Positions 17,367-25,662 of a DNA stretch of 64,000 nucleotides are shown one piece after another; the first letter of the stretch is position 1, and each line of letters starts with the position of its first letter. Location: NCBI GenBank assembly GCA_030538075.1, contig JAUNUQ010000001.1, forward strand, positions 62,001 through 126,000. The letters are read 5' to 3'. The translations under genes and the position numbers were made by a program. The notes beneath the pieces were generated by a model, which saw only the letters and a program-made list of their open reading frames with translations, was not told the DNA's origin and ran no database searches. The DNA comes from Tissierellia bacterium (GTDB lineage: Bacteria; Bacillota; Clostridia; Tissierellales; Peptoniphilaceae).

Positions 17367-18398
17367 CTACACTAGACCCATAGCCATCTCAACCAACAGC
17401 GCTACGACCACCACTAAGGCGGAAATGATAAAACCGTGCATCATCGGACGAAGCCCGGCGGATTTCATCTCTTCAAAACTGGTTCCCAGACCGATCGCTG
17501 CCAGCGCTGCGACCATTAGAAACTTGCTGAGTGCTTTGGCTCCATGGGATAGATCAGCGGGGATCACACCCACACTATTGACAATGGCCAAAGCGATAAA
17601 TCCCAGGATAAACCAGGGGAAGAGAGTGAGCACATTGGGCTTTTCTCGATGCTGAATGCCCCCTGCCGTCGCCACCTTGCGATTGACATGGGCGTTGATC
17701 AGCGAGAAGATCAAAACCGTCGGAATGATCGACAGGGTTCGGGTGAGTTTCACCATGGTCGCAAAATCTCCAGCCGCTTCTGAGTAGGCATAGCCAGCTG
17801 CGACAACACTTGAGGTGTCATTTACCGCGGTGCCCGCCCACAGACCATATGCCTGGTCGCTCATCCCAAGCATACTGCCCATAATGGGAAAGAGTATGAT
17901 CATCGCCACATCGAATATAAAGGTGGCGGACATTGCATAGGCAATATCCAAATCCTCCGCTTCAATTACTGGCGCAATGGCGGCGATGGCAGAGCCTCCG
18001 CAAATTCCCGTTCCTGCTGAGATCAGATTCGACAGCTTCCAGTCTAGTCCCAGCAAATTCCCAACGATATAGCCCCCTCCAAAACAAGTGAGCAGGGTGA
18101 ATAACATCACAGTCAAGGACAATCTACCCACATTGAGAATCGTGCCAATACTCAGGGAGGCGCCCAGGAGGATGATCGCAAATTTCAGTACTCTCTTTGA
18201 TGTAAACTGCAGTCCCGGTCGAAATACCTTGTATTTATGAAACCACATATTCAAAAACATCCCAATAAACAGCGCGATGACCGAGGCGCCGATCAGCGGT
18301 ATCGGAAGCAGACTCTCCAGCCATTTTGCAAGGGTGGCCACGCCGATCGCCAAGGTGAAACCAGGCAGCAATGCCTGTAAATCATAAACATTCTTCAT
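17367..18398 (-). CDS. YeiH family (UPF0324) putative sulfate exporter
   Basis: 343 aa, about ten hydrophobic helices across the whole length, so an integral inner-membrane protein. The family signatures ASLSIGTILNVG, SAGTGICGGSAIAAIAPV and WAGTAVNDTSSVVAAG are all visible. Members of this family are called putative sulfate exporters, and some are linked to taurine or cysteine metabolism, but transport is little proven. A LysR regulator is divergently transcribed next to it, the usual arrangement for yeiH-type genes. Confidence 0.88.
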   Translation of the reverse strand: MKNVYDLQALLPGFTLAIGVATLAKWLESLLPIPLIGASVIALFIGMFLNMWFHKYKVFRPGLQFTSKRVLKFAIILLGASLSIGTILNVGRLSLTVMLFTLLTCFGGGYIVGNLLGLDWKLSNLISAGTGICGGSAIAAIAPVIEAEDLDIAYAMSATFIFDVAMIILFPIMGSMLGMSDQAYGLWAGTAVNDTSSVVAAGYAYSEAAGDFATMVKLTRTLSIIPTVLIFSLINAHVNRKVATAGGIQHREKPNVLTLFPWFILGFIALAIVNSVGVIPADLSHGAKALSKFLMVAALAAIGLGTSFEEMKSAGLRPMMHGFIISALVVVVALLVEMAMGLV

Positions 18399-18520
18399 CT
18401 CAAATTACTCCTTCTAATCTTTACGATAAATTCCCCTTTATTACATCATATCCATGTGATAAAATCTAATTATCATTTATTATCATTTAATAATAAATAT
18501 TTATATCTAGGGAGAATATA
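18399..18520. promoter_or_regulatory. Divergent AT-rich regulatory region, yeiH family / LysR
   Basis: 122 bp shared by two divergent genes. It contains two adjacent copies of ATTATCATTT (about 18470-18490) followed by AATAATAAAT. Repeats of this type between a LysR gene and its target are candidates for the regulator's binding sites; promoters could not be fixed with confidence. Confidence 0.4.
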
Positions 18521-19426
18521 ATGATTGATCATCGAATACATACCTTTCTCGCCCTCTATAAAGAGATGAATTACCGCAGGACAGCCCAGCTCTTAAATAT
18601 TACCCAGCCAGGGGTGACACAGCATATCCAGTATCTTGAAGCTCTGTATGGGGTGAGATTTTTTCACTATGACGGAAAAGCCCTCTCTCGAACACCCGAA
18701 GCCGATCGATTGAAAGAATCTCTGACGAAGATCCTGACAGAAGAAGCAGAACTGAGGTCCATCTTAGAGGGAGATCAGAAAACGAGCCTTCGCGTTGGCG
18801 CGACAAAAACCATTGGGGACTTTGTCATCAGCCCTCTAATCGGCGATTATTTAGAGGACCCCTCTCACCACTTGGAGCTAATAGTGGATAATACCCATGC
18901 CCTATTAGAGGCCATCGACGATGGCGTCCTCGACTTTGCTCTGATCGAAGGCTTCTTTGACAAATCAAAATACAAATATCAACTCTTTCGTGAAGAGCGT
19001 TTTCTAGGTATCTGCGGGAAGGATCACCCCTTTGCAGATAGTATCATCCCCTTGGAGGAGATCTTCGGGGAGATGCTCATCCTACGGGAACAGGGCTCCG
19101 GCACACGCGGGATATTTGAGCAAATACTGCATAGTCAGGGCTATTCCCTGACAGGTTTTCAGCGGGCCATCACCATCAACAGCTTTTCAGCCATCCAGTC
19201 TCTCCTCGCCAAAACCACCAGCATCACCTTCGCCTTTCAGTCCATTGCCCAGGGGAATGGTGCGCTCTCGACCTTTGAAATCGAGGGGATACAAGTCGCC
19301 AGAGAGTTCAACTATGTATTTGTAAACGAGGGCGTTGCGAGGGAGAAGATTCGAGTGTTCTTAGGGGGAATTCGCGATGCAGACCGAGCCGCGGCGCCTT
19401 CCCTATCTATTCCTTCCAGTTTATAG
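18521..19426 (+). CDS. LysR-family transcriptional regulator
   Basis: 301 aa. The N-terminal winged helix-turn-helix spans about residues 3-62 (FLALYKEMNYRRTAQLLNIT, then QPGVTQHIQYLEALYGV). The periplasmic-binding-like effector domain starts near 90 (LRVGATKTIGDFVISPLI; LREQGSGTRGIFEQ, typical of CysL/YeiE-type LysR proteins). It is divergent from the yeiH-type gene, which it probably regulates. The ATG follows AGGGAG. Confidence 0.9.
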   Translation: MIDHRIHTFLALYKEMNYRRTAQLLNITQPGVTQHIQYLEALYGVRFFHYDGKALSRTPEADRLKESLTKILTEEAELRSILEGDQKTSLRVGATKTIGDFVISPLIGDYLEDPSHHLELIVDNTHALLEAIDDGVLDFALIEGFFDKSKYKYQLFREERFLGICGKDHPFADSIIPLEEIFGEMLILREQGSGTRGIFEQILHSQGYSLTGFQRAITINSFSAIQSLLAKTTSITFAFQSIAQGNGALSTFEIEGIQVAREFNYVFVNEGVAREKIRVFLGGIRDADRAAAPSLSIPSSL

Positions 19427-19469
19427 TATCATTACTATATAAGAAAATTTAGATGAAGGAGTGATCGAA

Positions 19470-20768
19470 TTGAAAAGAACGAGATTTTTAGCAATTGTAC
19501 TAGCTCTATGTATGTTGGCAGCATCCATACCCGCCATCGCTGAAAACGATATTAACGTATCGCGAATTGAAGGGGCAAATCGGTATCAGACTTCCATCAA
19601 TGTCAGTAAGGCTGCATTTTCATCTTCAAAGTATGCTGTTATCGCCTCTGGAGAGGGATATCCAGACGCATTGGTAGGAGGTGTACTATCTGGAATCTTA
19701 GATGCACCACTGCTGGTGACTCCAAAGGGCTCCGTCAGCGCAGAACTACTGGCTGAACTGAATCGTCTGGGCGTAACCGATCTCTATCTCCTCGGAGGGA
19801 CGAGTACTCTAAGTGAAGAGGTTGAAAAGGCCTTTTCGGATTATAATACCCAGCGCCTTTCCGGTGCCAATCGATACGATACGGCTAAAGTTGTCGAAGA
19901 GTTAATCCGCAGCATTACCGGCAAAAATGAGCCCACCTATGTGGCAGACGGACGCAACTATCCCGATGCTCTTGCAGCCACTCCTCTCGTTGCAAAGCGA
20001 CAGGGTGCACTATTATTGAACAATGGATCCCCCATCACCAGTGGCATCGCCATTGGAGGAGAGAAGAGCGTGCCAGGTGATGTCCAGCGGATTGCCGGGA
20101 CCGATCGATATAGTACCGCTGTGATGATCGCAAAGGAGATGGAGGATGTCTCCAGAGTCATCCTCGTAGATGGCACTAATTATCCCGATGCCCTCTCCGC
20201 CGCAGGTTATGCCGCAGAGAAAGATGCTGCCATTCTCCTCACAAATCCAAAGATACTCTCACAGGCTACGAGAGATTTCATCCTGGACAAACAGATAAAA
20301 GAGATCGTCATCATCGGCGGGGGCAATAGTGTATCGAAGGAGATTGAATCTGGGCTAAGGGAATTATACAAACCGGTTGCACCAGAGCCCATTCCAACCC
20401 CAGAGCCTGAGCCAGTACCCGAACCAGAACCTGTGCCAACTCCCATTCCAGACCCCATCCCAACGCCGGTGCCCGAACCCGACCCTACTCCCCAACCAGG
20501 ACCTCTGGGATCTCCAACTAGGGAAAACTTCTATAATCGAACGGCTGAAGAGCTAGATAAGCTCTGGGTGGACGAGAATGGAAACGGACTGATCAAGGGG
20601 AATATCAGTACAAATGTCAAGACAAAGGGCGAGCGGATCTACCATGTACCGGGCTGGTCTAGTTACAAGCAGACCGTCATCACGCCGAGCAAGGGAGAAA
20701 TGTGGTTTAAAACCGAGCGAGAGGCGATCAATGCTGGTTGGCGACCAGACGAAACTTATATGAGATAG
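19470..20768 (+). CDS. Secreted cell-wall-binding repeat (CWB2) protein with a C-terminal GWRP domain
   Basis: 432 aa. The chosen start is TTG at 19470, 8 bp after AAGGAG; a GTG at 19461 overlaps that site. A signal peptide (MKRTRFLAIVLALCMLAAS) is followed by three CWB2 repeats (each with RIxGxNRYxT and YPDAL; together about residues 32-305), which anchor Clostridia surface proteins to wall polymers. A Pro/Glu-rich linker follows, then a C-terminal domain of about 75 aa (IKGNIST, IYHVPGWSSY, GEMWFKTEREAINAGWRP) also found at the end of secreted nucleases and hydrolases. No catalytic domain is seen. The linker has low-complexity repeats of PEP and PTP. Confidence 0.9.
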   Translation: MKRTRFLAIVLALCMLAASIPAIAENDINVSRIEGANRYQTSINVSKAAFSSSKYAVIASGEGYPDALVGGVLSGILDAPLLVTPKGSVSAELLAELNRLGVTDLYLLGGTSTLSEEVEKAFSDYNTQRLSGANRYDTAKVVEELIRSITGKNEPTYVADGRNYPDALAATPLVAKRQGALLLNNGSPITSGIAIGGEKSVPGDVQRIAGTDRYSTAVMIAKEMEDVSRVILVDGTNYPDALSAAGYAAEKDAAILLTNPKILSQATRDFILDKQIKEIVIIGGGNSVSKEIESGLRELYKPVAPEPIPTPEPEPVPEPEPVPTPIPDPIPTPVPEPDPTPQPGPLGSPTRENFYNRTAEELDKLWVDENGNGLIKGNISTNVKTKGERIYHVPGWSSYKQTVITPSKGEMWFKTEREAINAGWRPDETYMR

Positions 20769-20840
20769 AGAAATGCTGCGCAAACAGTAGTAATTCCACG
20801 CTAAGAGAATCATTGTATTGTGATAAAAACCAATATAAAA

Positions 20841-20875
20841 AGATCTGCAGAATGCAATATCTGCAGATCTTTTTT
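20841..20875. terminator. Bidirectional terminator between the CWB2 gene and tRNA-Ala
   Basis: AGATCTGCAG (20841-20850) and CTGCAGATCT (20861-20870) form a perfect 10-bp stem, with T-tracts in both directions, so it serves the plus-strand gene and the minus-strand tRNA. Confidence 0.88.
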
Positions 20876-20876
20876 G

Positions 20877-20952
<76 letters not shown>

Positions 20953-21103
20953 AAACAGTCGTATATTATTGTAGTCTTTTCTGAAATGAATGTCAAGAGG
21001 TCGTATGAAATATGTAAATATGACAAAATATATCTCCATTGTTTTTTCCTATCGACTGAATTTTTTGTTAATGATATACTTTAAGCATCGAGGAGGCGAT
21101 CGT

Positions 21104-21553
21104 ATGAGTTTTTTAGAACAGCTCAGAAAGGATAAGATGCAGTCCATGCGAGACAAGGACAAACTGAGAACGGGAGTGATCAGCAATATGATGTCCGGGA
21201 TTGCACTTGCAGAAAAGGAAGAGAAAAGGGAACTGACGGATGACGAGGCTCTAAAGTTCGTCCAGAAGGAGCTTAAGCAAGCGAAGGACACTTTGGCCAT
21301 GCTACCCGAGACGAGGCAGGATGCCATCGACGAAGTGAAACAGCGAATGGCGATCATCGAAGGCTATCTCCCCAAACAGCTCACCGAAGAGGAGATCGGG
21401 GCGATGATCGAGGAAGTTCTCGCCGAAGGTACTATCGAGCGTACGCCAAAGGCAAAGGGACTGATTATGAAGGCTCTGATGCCAAAGCTGGGCGGCCGCG
21501 CAGACGGCAAAACCGTAAATGCCGTAGTGGAAAAGCTGCTGAAGCAAGAATAA
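21104..21553 (+). CDS. yqeY: GatB/YqeY domain protein
   Basis: 149 aa from the ATG at 21104 behind GAGGAGG; the longer open frame upstream lacks a site. It is the YqeY family, related to the C-terminal tRNA-binding domain of the GatB amidotransferase subunit: MSFLEQLRKDKMQSMRDKDK at the N-terminus, the helical ADGKTVNAVVEKLL at the end. The function in free form is uncertain; it is often near rpsU or other translation genes, though not here. It is a short cytosolic protein of normal family length. Confidence 0.9.
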   Translation: MSFLEQLRKDKMQSMRDKDKLRTGVISNMMSGIALAEKEEKRELTDDEALKFVQKELKQAKDTLAMLPETRQDAIDEVKQRMAIIEGYLPKQLTEEEIGAMIEEVLAEGTIERTPKAKGLIMKALMPKLGGRADGKTVNAVVEKLLKQE

Positions 21554-21665
21554 TATATGGAGAGAATCGGCGAACGATTCTCTTTTCTATTGGTAACGAA
21601 AAGGTCGAAAGAGATCCTGATCCGCCCTTTGGCGATTGCTATTATATTAAAGAATGGAGTCATCA

Positions 21666-22019
21666 TTGAAAAATATTAAGTCACTGACCATCATCATGGG
21701 AACCCTCTTTATTGGAGTCATTTTAAGAGCCCTCATACCCCTGCCCATACCGGAGTCCGTCTATGGGATGCTGCTGCTATTTATCTTCTTGAAGTTGGGC
21801 ATCGTCAAATTGGACACCATCTCCGAGGTGTCGGCGATACTGCTGAGCTTTTTATCCTTCGTCTTTCTACCACCTAGCGTAGGCCTAATGGATAGCTATT
21901 TCATGGTGAAAGATCAACTGGTCGGGGTCATGGTGGTCATTTTCCTATCGACCATATTGACGATGGCTGCCTCTGGCCTGACGGTCAAACTATTAAAGGA
22001 GAAACGCCGTGTCCACTAG
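21666..22019 (+). CDS. lrgA: CidA/LrgA family holin-like membrane protein
   Basis: 117 aa from TTG at 21666, which has GGAG 6 bp upstream; an ATG at 21654 would add four residues but has no ribosome site. It has four hydrophobic helices with the family motif PIPESVYGMLLLFIFL. LrgA/CidA proteins form oligomers in the membrane, modulate murein hydrolase activity or export small metabolites, and pair with LrgB/CidB. It overlaps lrgB by 11 bp. Confidence 0.85.
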   Translation: MKNIKSLTIIMGTLFIGVILRALIPLPIPESVYGMLLLFIFLKLGIVKLDTISEVSAILLSFLSFVFLPPSVGLMDSYFMVKDQLVGVMVVIFLSTILTMAASGLTVKLLKEKRRVH

Positions 22020-22689
22020 TCCCTTCTTTGGAATCACCTTGAGCCTATTCACTTTTTATATCGGAATCATCCTACAGGAGAAGACAAAAAAGAATTACTT
22101 AAATCCCCTTCCGGTATCCATTGTCCTCACCATAGCCATCCTTCAATTGCTCAAAGTGAGCTATGGGGACTATATGGTCGGAGGCTCTTTTATTCAGATG
22201 ATGATCCCGCCTGCCAGCGTCGTATTGGTCGTGCCCCTCTACCGAAATTGGGATATTTTCTTGGCGAATAAAAGGGAGGTTCTGTTGGGGTCCCTCGTTG
22301 GGAGTCTGACGGCAGTGCTCTCCATCCTCTTATTAAGCCATCTGTTTGGTTTGGACCGCCAAACGGTAGTCTCCCTATTGCCCAAGTCAATCACCTCTGC
22401 TATCGGACTTCCCCTGTCGGAGGAATACGGAGGCGTCCAGTCCATAACCGCCTTTGCCATCGCCGTGACGGGGATCACTGGCCTAATCCTGAGCGAACCC
22501 ATCTTTAAACTCCTGGGTATTACGGACCCCGTCACCCGGGGTTGTGCCCTGGGGACCTCCGCCCATGCCATCGGCACGACCAAAGCCCAGGAATATGGGG
22601 ATATCTCAGCGGCAATCAGTGGACTGAGCCTCTTCTTAGCAGGGATCTTCACCGTGGTCCTACTCGGTCTGTACTTTGCCTACTTTTAA
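22009..22689 (+). CDS. lrgB: LrgB/CidB family membrane protein
   Basis: 226 aa, GTG start with AAAGGAG 7 bp before it, overlapping lrgA. Multiple transmembrane helices, with the LrgB signatures LLPKSITSAIGLPLSEEYGG and GCALGTSAHAIGTTKAQEYG. It acts with LrgA as a pair; in several Bacillota LrgAB homologues carry pyruvate or act in autolysis control. No LytSR-type regulator gene is adjacent. Confidence 0.9.
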   Translation: MSTSPFFGITLSLFTFYIGIILQEKTKKNYLNPLPVSIVLTIAILQLLKVSYGDYMVGGSFIQMMIPPASVVLVVPLYRNWDIFLANKREVLLGSLVGSLTAVLSILLLSHLFGLDRQTVVSLLPKSITSAIGLPLSEEYGGVQSITAFAIAVTGITGLILSEPIFKLLGITDPVTRGCALGTSAHAIGTTKAQEYGDISAAISGLSLFLAGIFTVVLLGLYFAYF

Positions 22690-22783
22690 TCTTCAAAGCG
22701 CAGAAGCCATTTTTCGAGACACTTTTTTTCAAATATGATACTATTAACTTAATCATATAATGGATCATGAGGAGGCGACAGCA

Positions 22784-23773
22784 ATGATGCGATATATTTA
22801 CAGTCCAAGCACGGATCCCCACTGGAATCTGGCGTTGGAGCAATATGTTTTTGATGATCTAGACCAAGACTATGCCTATTTTATGCTCTGGCAAAATGAC
22901 AATGCCATCATCGTCGGCAAACACCAAAATACCGCGGGAGAGATCAATGCGGAATATGTGAAGCAGAGCGGCATTCGAGTTGTCCGTAGGCTCTCCGGTG
23001 GCGGAGCCGTATACCATGACATGGGAAATCTCAACTACACCTTTATCGACGATAACCCGGCAGATGAATTCGATTTTTCTCGCTTCTGTGAGCCAGTCAT
23101 CAAGGCGCTGGGCAGCCTCGGCGTCGATGCGAAGCTCTCGGGACGCAATGATATGACCATTGAGGAGAAAAAATTCTCAGGCAACGCCAGTTACAAGAAA
23201 AAAGGCCGCATTATGCAGCATGGTACGATGATGTTTGATTCGAATTTAGAGGTGCTCTCCAATGCTCTAAAAGTCTCTAAGGATAAATTGGCCTCTAAGG
23301 GTGTCAAATCCGTACGCAGCCGCGTGACGAATATCAAGCCCCATGTGAAGGAAGATCTGGGAGTACAGGACTTCATTCACGCCCTTCGAGACTTTATGTT
23401 CCAAGAAAATGAGATGGAAGAATATGTCCTGACTCCCGAAGACATCCAAGCAGTGGATGCCCTTCGAGATGAGCGCTATGGAAAGTGGGAATGGAACTAC
23501 GGCCAATCCCCTGAATACACGGTACAAAAGGAAAAGCGGATCGAAGGCTTTGGTAAACTCGAGATCTATATGGTCGTTGACAAGGGCGTCATCGAGAAGA
23601 TCCGCTTCCATGGAGATTACTTCGGCGCTGAGGATACCCAGCCCCTAGCAGATATCTTCATCGGCTGTCAGCTCAACGAAGAGGACCTGGCCAAGGCTTT
23701 AGACAATGTCAATCTACAGGATTACTTTAATAATTTGACGAAGGAACAGCTGCTGGAGATCATGTTGATCTGA
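22784..23773 (+). CDS. lplA: Lipoate-protein ligase A
   Basis: 329 aa, start chosen at the ATG 8 bp after AGGAGG. It activates lipoate with ATP and attaches it to lipoyl domains (e.g. GcvH, E2). The N-terminal BPL/LplA catalytic domain shows RRLSGGGAVYHDMGNLNYTF, the lipoyl-AMP loop, and a lysine in GRNDMTIEEKKFSGNA. A C-terminal accessory domain (from about 245) is present, so it is the two-domain E. coli-like form. Its own terminator follows at once. Confidence 0.94.
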   Translation: MMRYIYSPSTDPHWNLALEQYVFDDLDQDYAYFMLWQNDNAIIVGKHQNTAGEINAEYVKQSGIRVVRRLSGGGAVYHDMGNLNYTFIDDNPADEFDFSRFCEPVIKALGSLGVDAKLSGRNDMTIEEKKFSGNASYKKKGRIMQHGTMMFDSNLEVLSNALKVSKDKLASKGVKSVRSRVTNIKPHVKEDLGVQDFIHALRDFMFQENEMEEYVLTPEDIQAVDALRDERYGKWEWNYGQSPEYTVQKEKRIEGFGKLEIYMVVDKGVIEKIRFHGDYFGAEDTQPLADIFIGCQLNEEDLAKALDNVNLQDYFNNLTKEQLLEIMLI

Positions 23774-23779
23774 TGGATT

Positions 23780-23806
23780 GCCGCACTCAAAGGGGTGCGG
23801 CTTTTT
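23780..23806 (+). terminator. Terminator of lplA
   Basis: GCCGCAC (23780-23786) pairs with GTGCGGC (23795-23801), followed directly by TTTTT. Confidence 0.88.
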
Positions 23807-23939
23807 CTTCGCCCACCCTGCTTTTTACCCAGAGTACTGCAGGGATTTCGACCGACTTGGGTATAATATTTATAGACGCATTTTATGCAAACTGCATAAT
23901 CCATATCGAAGTATCATCCACATCAGAAAGGAGATTCCC

Positions 23940-24893
23940 ATGGGTAGCGAAAAACTGAGAAATATACGGTGCTATTTACTGCGAAATGCCCGTTATCTAG
24001 ATATTGCAAGATGGAACTACCACTTTGAGGACCAATCCGTTCGAGAGGTGCTGAAGGCACTTTATGCCTATCAGAATCAGGATGGAGGGTTTGGAAAGGG
24101 CATCGAAGCGGACATTCAAAACCCGGCCTCCACCCCTGTCTCCACCTGGTCAGCCCTTCGGATCCTACGAGAGGTCGGTTTCCCCGAGGACGCCGACAAA
24201 ATGCTACAGCGAATCCTCGATTACTTAGACCACACCGAAGACTTCGACGGTCTAAAATGGAGGGATGCAATCCCCAGCAACAACGATTATCCCCATGCAC
24301 CTTGGTGGTCCTATGATGAGAGCAACGAAGTGACGACCTATAACCCCACCGCTGAATTAGCCGGTGTCGTGATTCGATTCGCTGAACCCAATAGCGATCT
24401 GTATAAAAAGACAGAGCGTCTGATCCGAGAGATGATTGAGACGGCGACAGACAGTTCCTATGAAATGGGAGATCATGAACTGGCAAATTTCATCTATTTC
24501 TATGAAGATCTCCAGATCGCAAAGCGTACAGATTTGGTCCCAGAGAACTTCTTTGACTTCTTGAAAGGACAGGTGGATGAAAAAATAGATCGAGACCCTG
24601 CACTCTATAATCCCAAGAACTACTACACCTCTCCTGCCTTCTATATTCAGGGAAAAGACAGTCCCTACTACCCAGGAAACGAGGAAATTTGTGCCTTTTA
24701 TGCGGACTACATCGAACAGTCCGCCCTGCCAGAAGGCTATTGGGACTTAAACTGGAATTGGGCAGAGGAGGAGGTTCCCGCAAATGTGATCCGCGACTGG
24801 AAGGGCACGATTACCGTACAGAATATGCTCTTCTTACAGGGAATGCAGGACCCCAACCCCTTCTATAAAGAGGATGTCGAAGGGGACGAATGA
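23940..24893 (+). CDS. Conserved protein with prenyltransferase/squalene-cyclase-like alpha-toroid repeats
   Basis: 317 aa from the ATG at 23940 behind AAAGGAGA. The repeat pattern (VLKALYAYQNQDGGFGKGIE; TWSALRILREVGF) resembles one blade of the alpha/alpha-toroid of squalene cyclases and prenyltransferase beta subunits. Acidic DxDD-type cyclase residues are not evident, so no catalysis is claimed. It is soluble with no signal peptide, a single gene between two terminators. The function is unknown. Confidence 0.75.
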   Translation: MGSEKLRNIRCYLLRNARYLDIARWNYHFEDQSVREVLKALYAYQNQDGGFGKGIEADIQNPASTPVSTWSALRILREVGFPEDADKMLQRILDYLDHTEDFDGLKWRDAIPSNNDYPHAPWWSYDESNEVTTYNPTAELAGVVIRFAEPNSDLYKKTERLIREMIETATDSSYEMGDHELANFIYFYEDLQIAKRTDLVPENFFDFLKGQVDEKIDRDPALYNPKNYYTSPAFYIQGKDSPYYPGNEEICAFYADYIEQSALPEGYWDLNWNWAEEEVPANVIRDWKGTITVQNMLFLQGMQDPNPFYKEDVEGDE

Positions 24894-24905
24894 GCTTCAA
24901 ACAAA

Positions 24906-24951
24906 GAGCAGCCAGTAAAGAGGAATTCTCCACTTAGCTGGCTGCTCTTCT
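24906..24951. terminator. Terminator between convergent genes
   Basis: GAGCAGCCAG (24906-24915) and CTGGCTGCTC (24938-24947) form a 10-bp stem with a 22-nt loop. TTCTCT follows on the plus strand. Confidence 0.75.
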
Positions 24952-24964
24952 CTGTAAGGACAGC

Positions 24965-25330
24965 TCATTTCAAATGTTCTTCCAGATATCTCTGAAGTAC
25001 AATCACATGACTCTGGTCAGGATTTTTACTGCCATAAACTAATGTGATATTTCCGTTTTCCAGACCATTTCTGAGCATGGAGATAAATTCCAATACTCCC
25101 GAATTCTCCTCCAGCTCCATTTGGTAAGCCTTAGAAAAGGCCTGAAAGTCAATCTCCCCACGATGATAGCTCCTGCGAAGCTCCGTGGTAGGAGAGATCT
25201 CTTTTGGCCATTCGTCGATTTGGGCCAGCTCTTTTTTTAACCCCCTAGGCCATAGCCGGTCGATCAACATGCGAGTTCCATCTACATCCTCTACCGGATC
25301 ATAGACTCTTTTCCACTGCAGTCTTCCCAT
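24965..25330 (-). CDS. DUF488 family protein
   Basis: 121 aa from the ATG at 25330 behind GGAGGGG; the frame is open upstream but without a site. The DUF488 pattern is clear: KRVYDPVEDVDGTRMLIDRLWPRG in two runs (VYDPVEDVDGTRML, IDRLWPRGLKK), then a C-terminal TLVYGSKN. The family is small, soluble and uncharacterised, sometimes placed in stress or uropathogenic operons. It is transcribed away from tyrS. Confidence 0.88.
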   Translation of the reverse strand: MGRLQWKRVYDPVEDVDGTRMLIDRLWPRGLKKELAQIDEWPKEISPTTELRRSYHRGEIDFQAFSKAYQMELEENSGVLEFISMLRNGLENGNITLVYGSKNPDQSHVIVLQRYLEEHLK

Positions 25331-25445
25331 TTTCGCCCCTCCAATACTAACACTATTATACTTCGTCTCAAAAATTAGGGAAACCACCAGAGAGATTTCC
25401 GCGTCATCCAGTAGGGTCCATCGACTCTTCTTTACATCAATTTTC

Positions 25446-25474
25446 TTGACACTGCCCCCTCCTTCCAGTAGAAT
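25446..25474 (+). promoter_or_regulatory. Promoter of the tyrS T-box transcript
   Basis: TTGACA (25446-25451), 17 bp, TAGAAT (25469-25474). Transcription would begin near 25481. Confidence 0.75.
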
Positions 25475-25480
25475 AGAGGC

Positions 25481-25613
25481 AATTGTATAGAAGACTTTGA
25501 TCGCAATCAGTACCTGCAAGGGGAATTACAATGCGTGAGTCTTCCGTTCGCTGTGATTATACGGCATAGAGGCTTATGCAAAGAAAGGTGGTACCACGCG
25601 ATGGCGTCCTTTC
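25481..25613 (+). promoter_or_regulatory. T-box riboswitch leader of tyrS
   Basis: The T-box core AGGTGGTACCACGCG is at 25586-25600; its TGGT can pair with the ACCA end of uncharged tRNA. The antiterminator is closed by GAAAGG (25583-25588) with CCTTTC (25608-25613). TAC at 25527-25529 is a plausible Tyr specifier (another TAC is at 25511). The leader is compact. No convincing terminator with a T-tract follows; instead TCCTTT (25607-25612) is complementary to the tyrS ribosome site AAAGGA (25650-25655). Confidence 0.88.
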
Positions 25614-25662
25614 AAGGTATAGGTCTTTTATTTTCTTATTTATCGCTTTAAAGGAGGATATG

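Noticed and set aside
25331..25519. N-terminal extension of the DUF488 protein
   Set aside because: It lies opposite the tyrS promoter and T-box leader and has no ribosome site; the ATG at 25330 has GGAGGGG and the family start.
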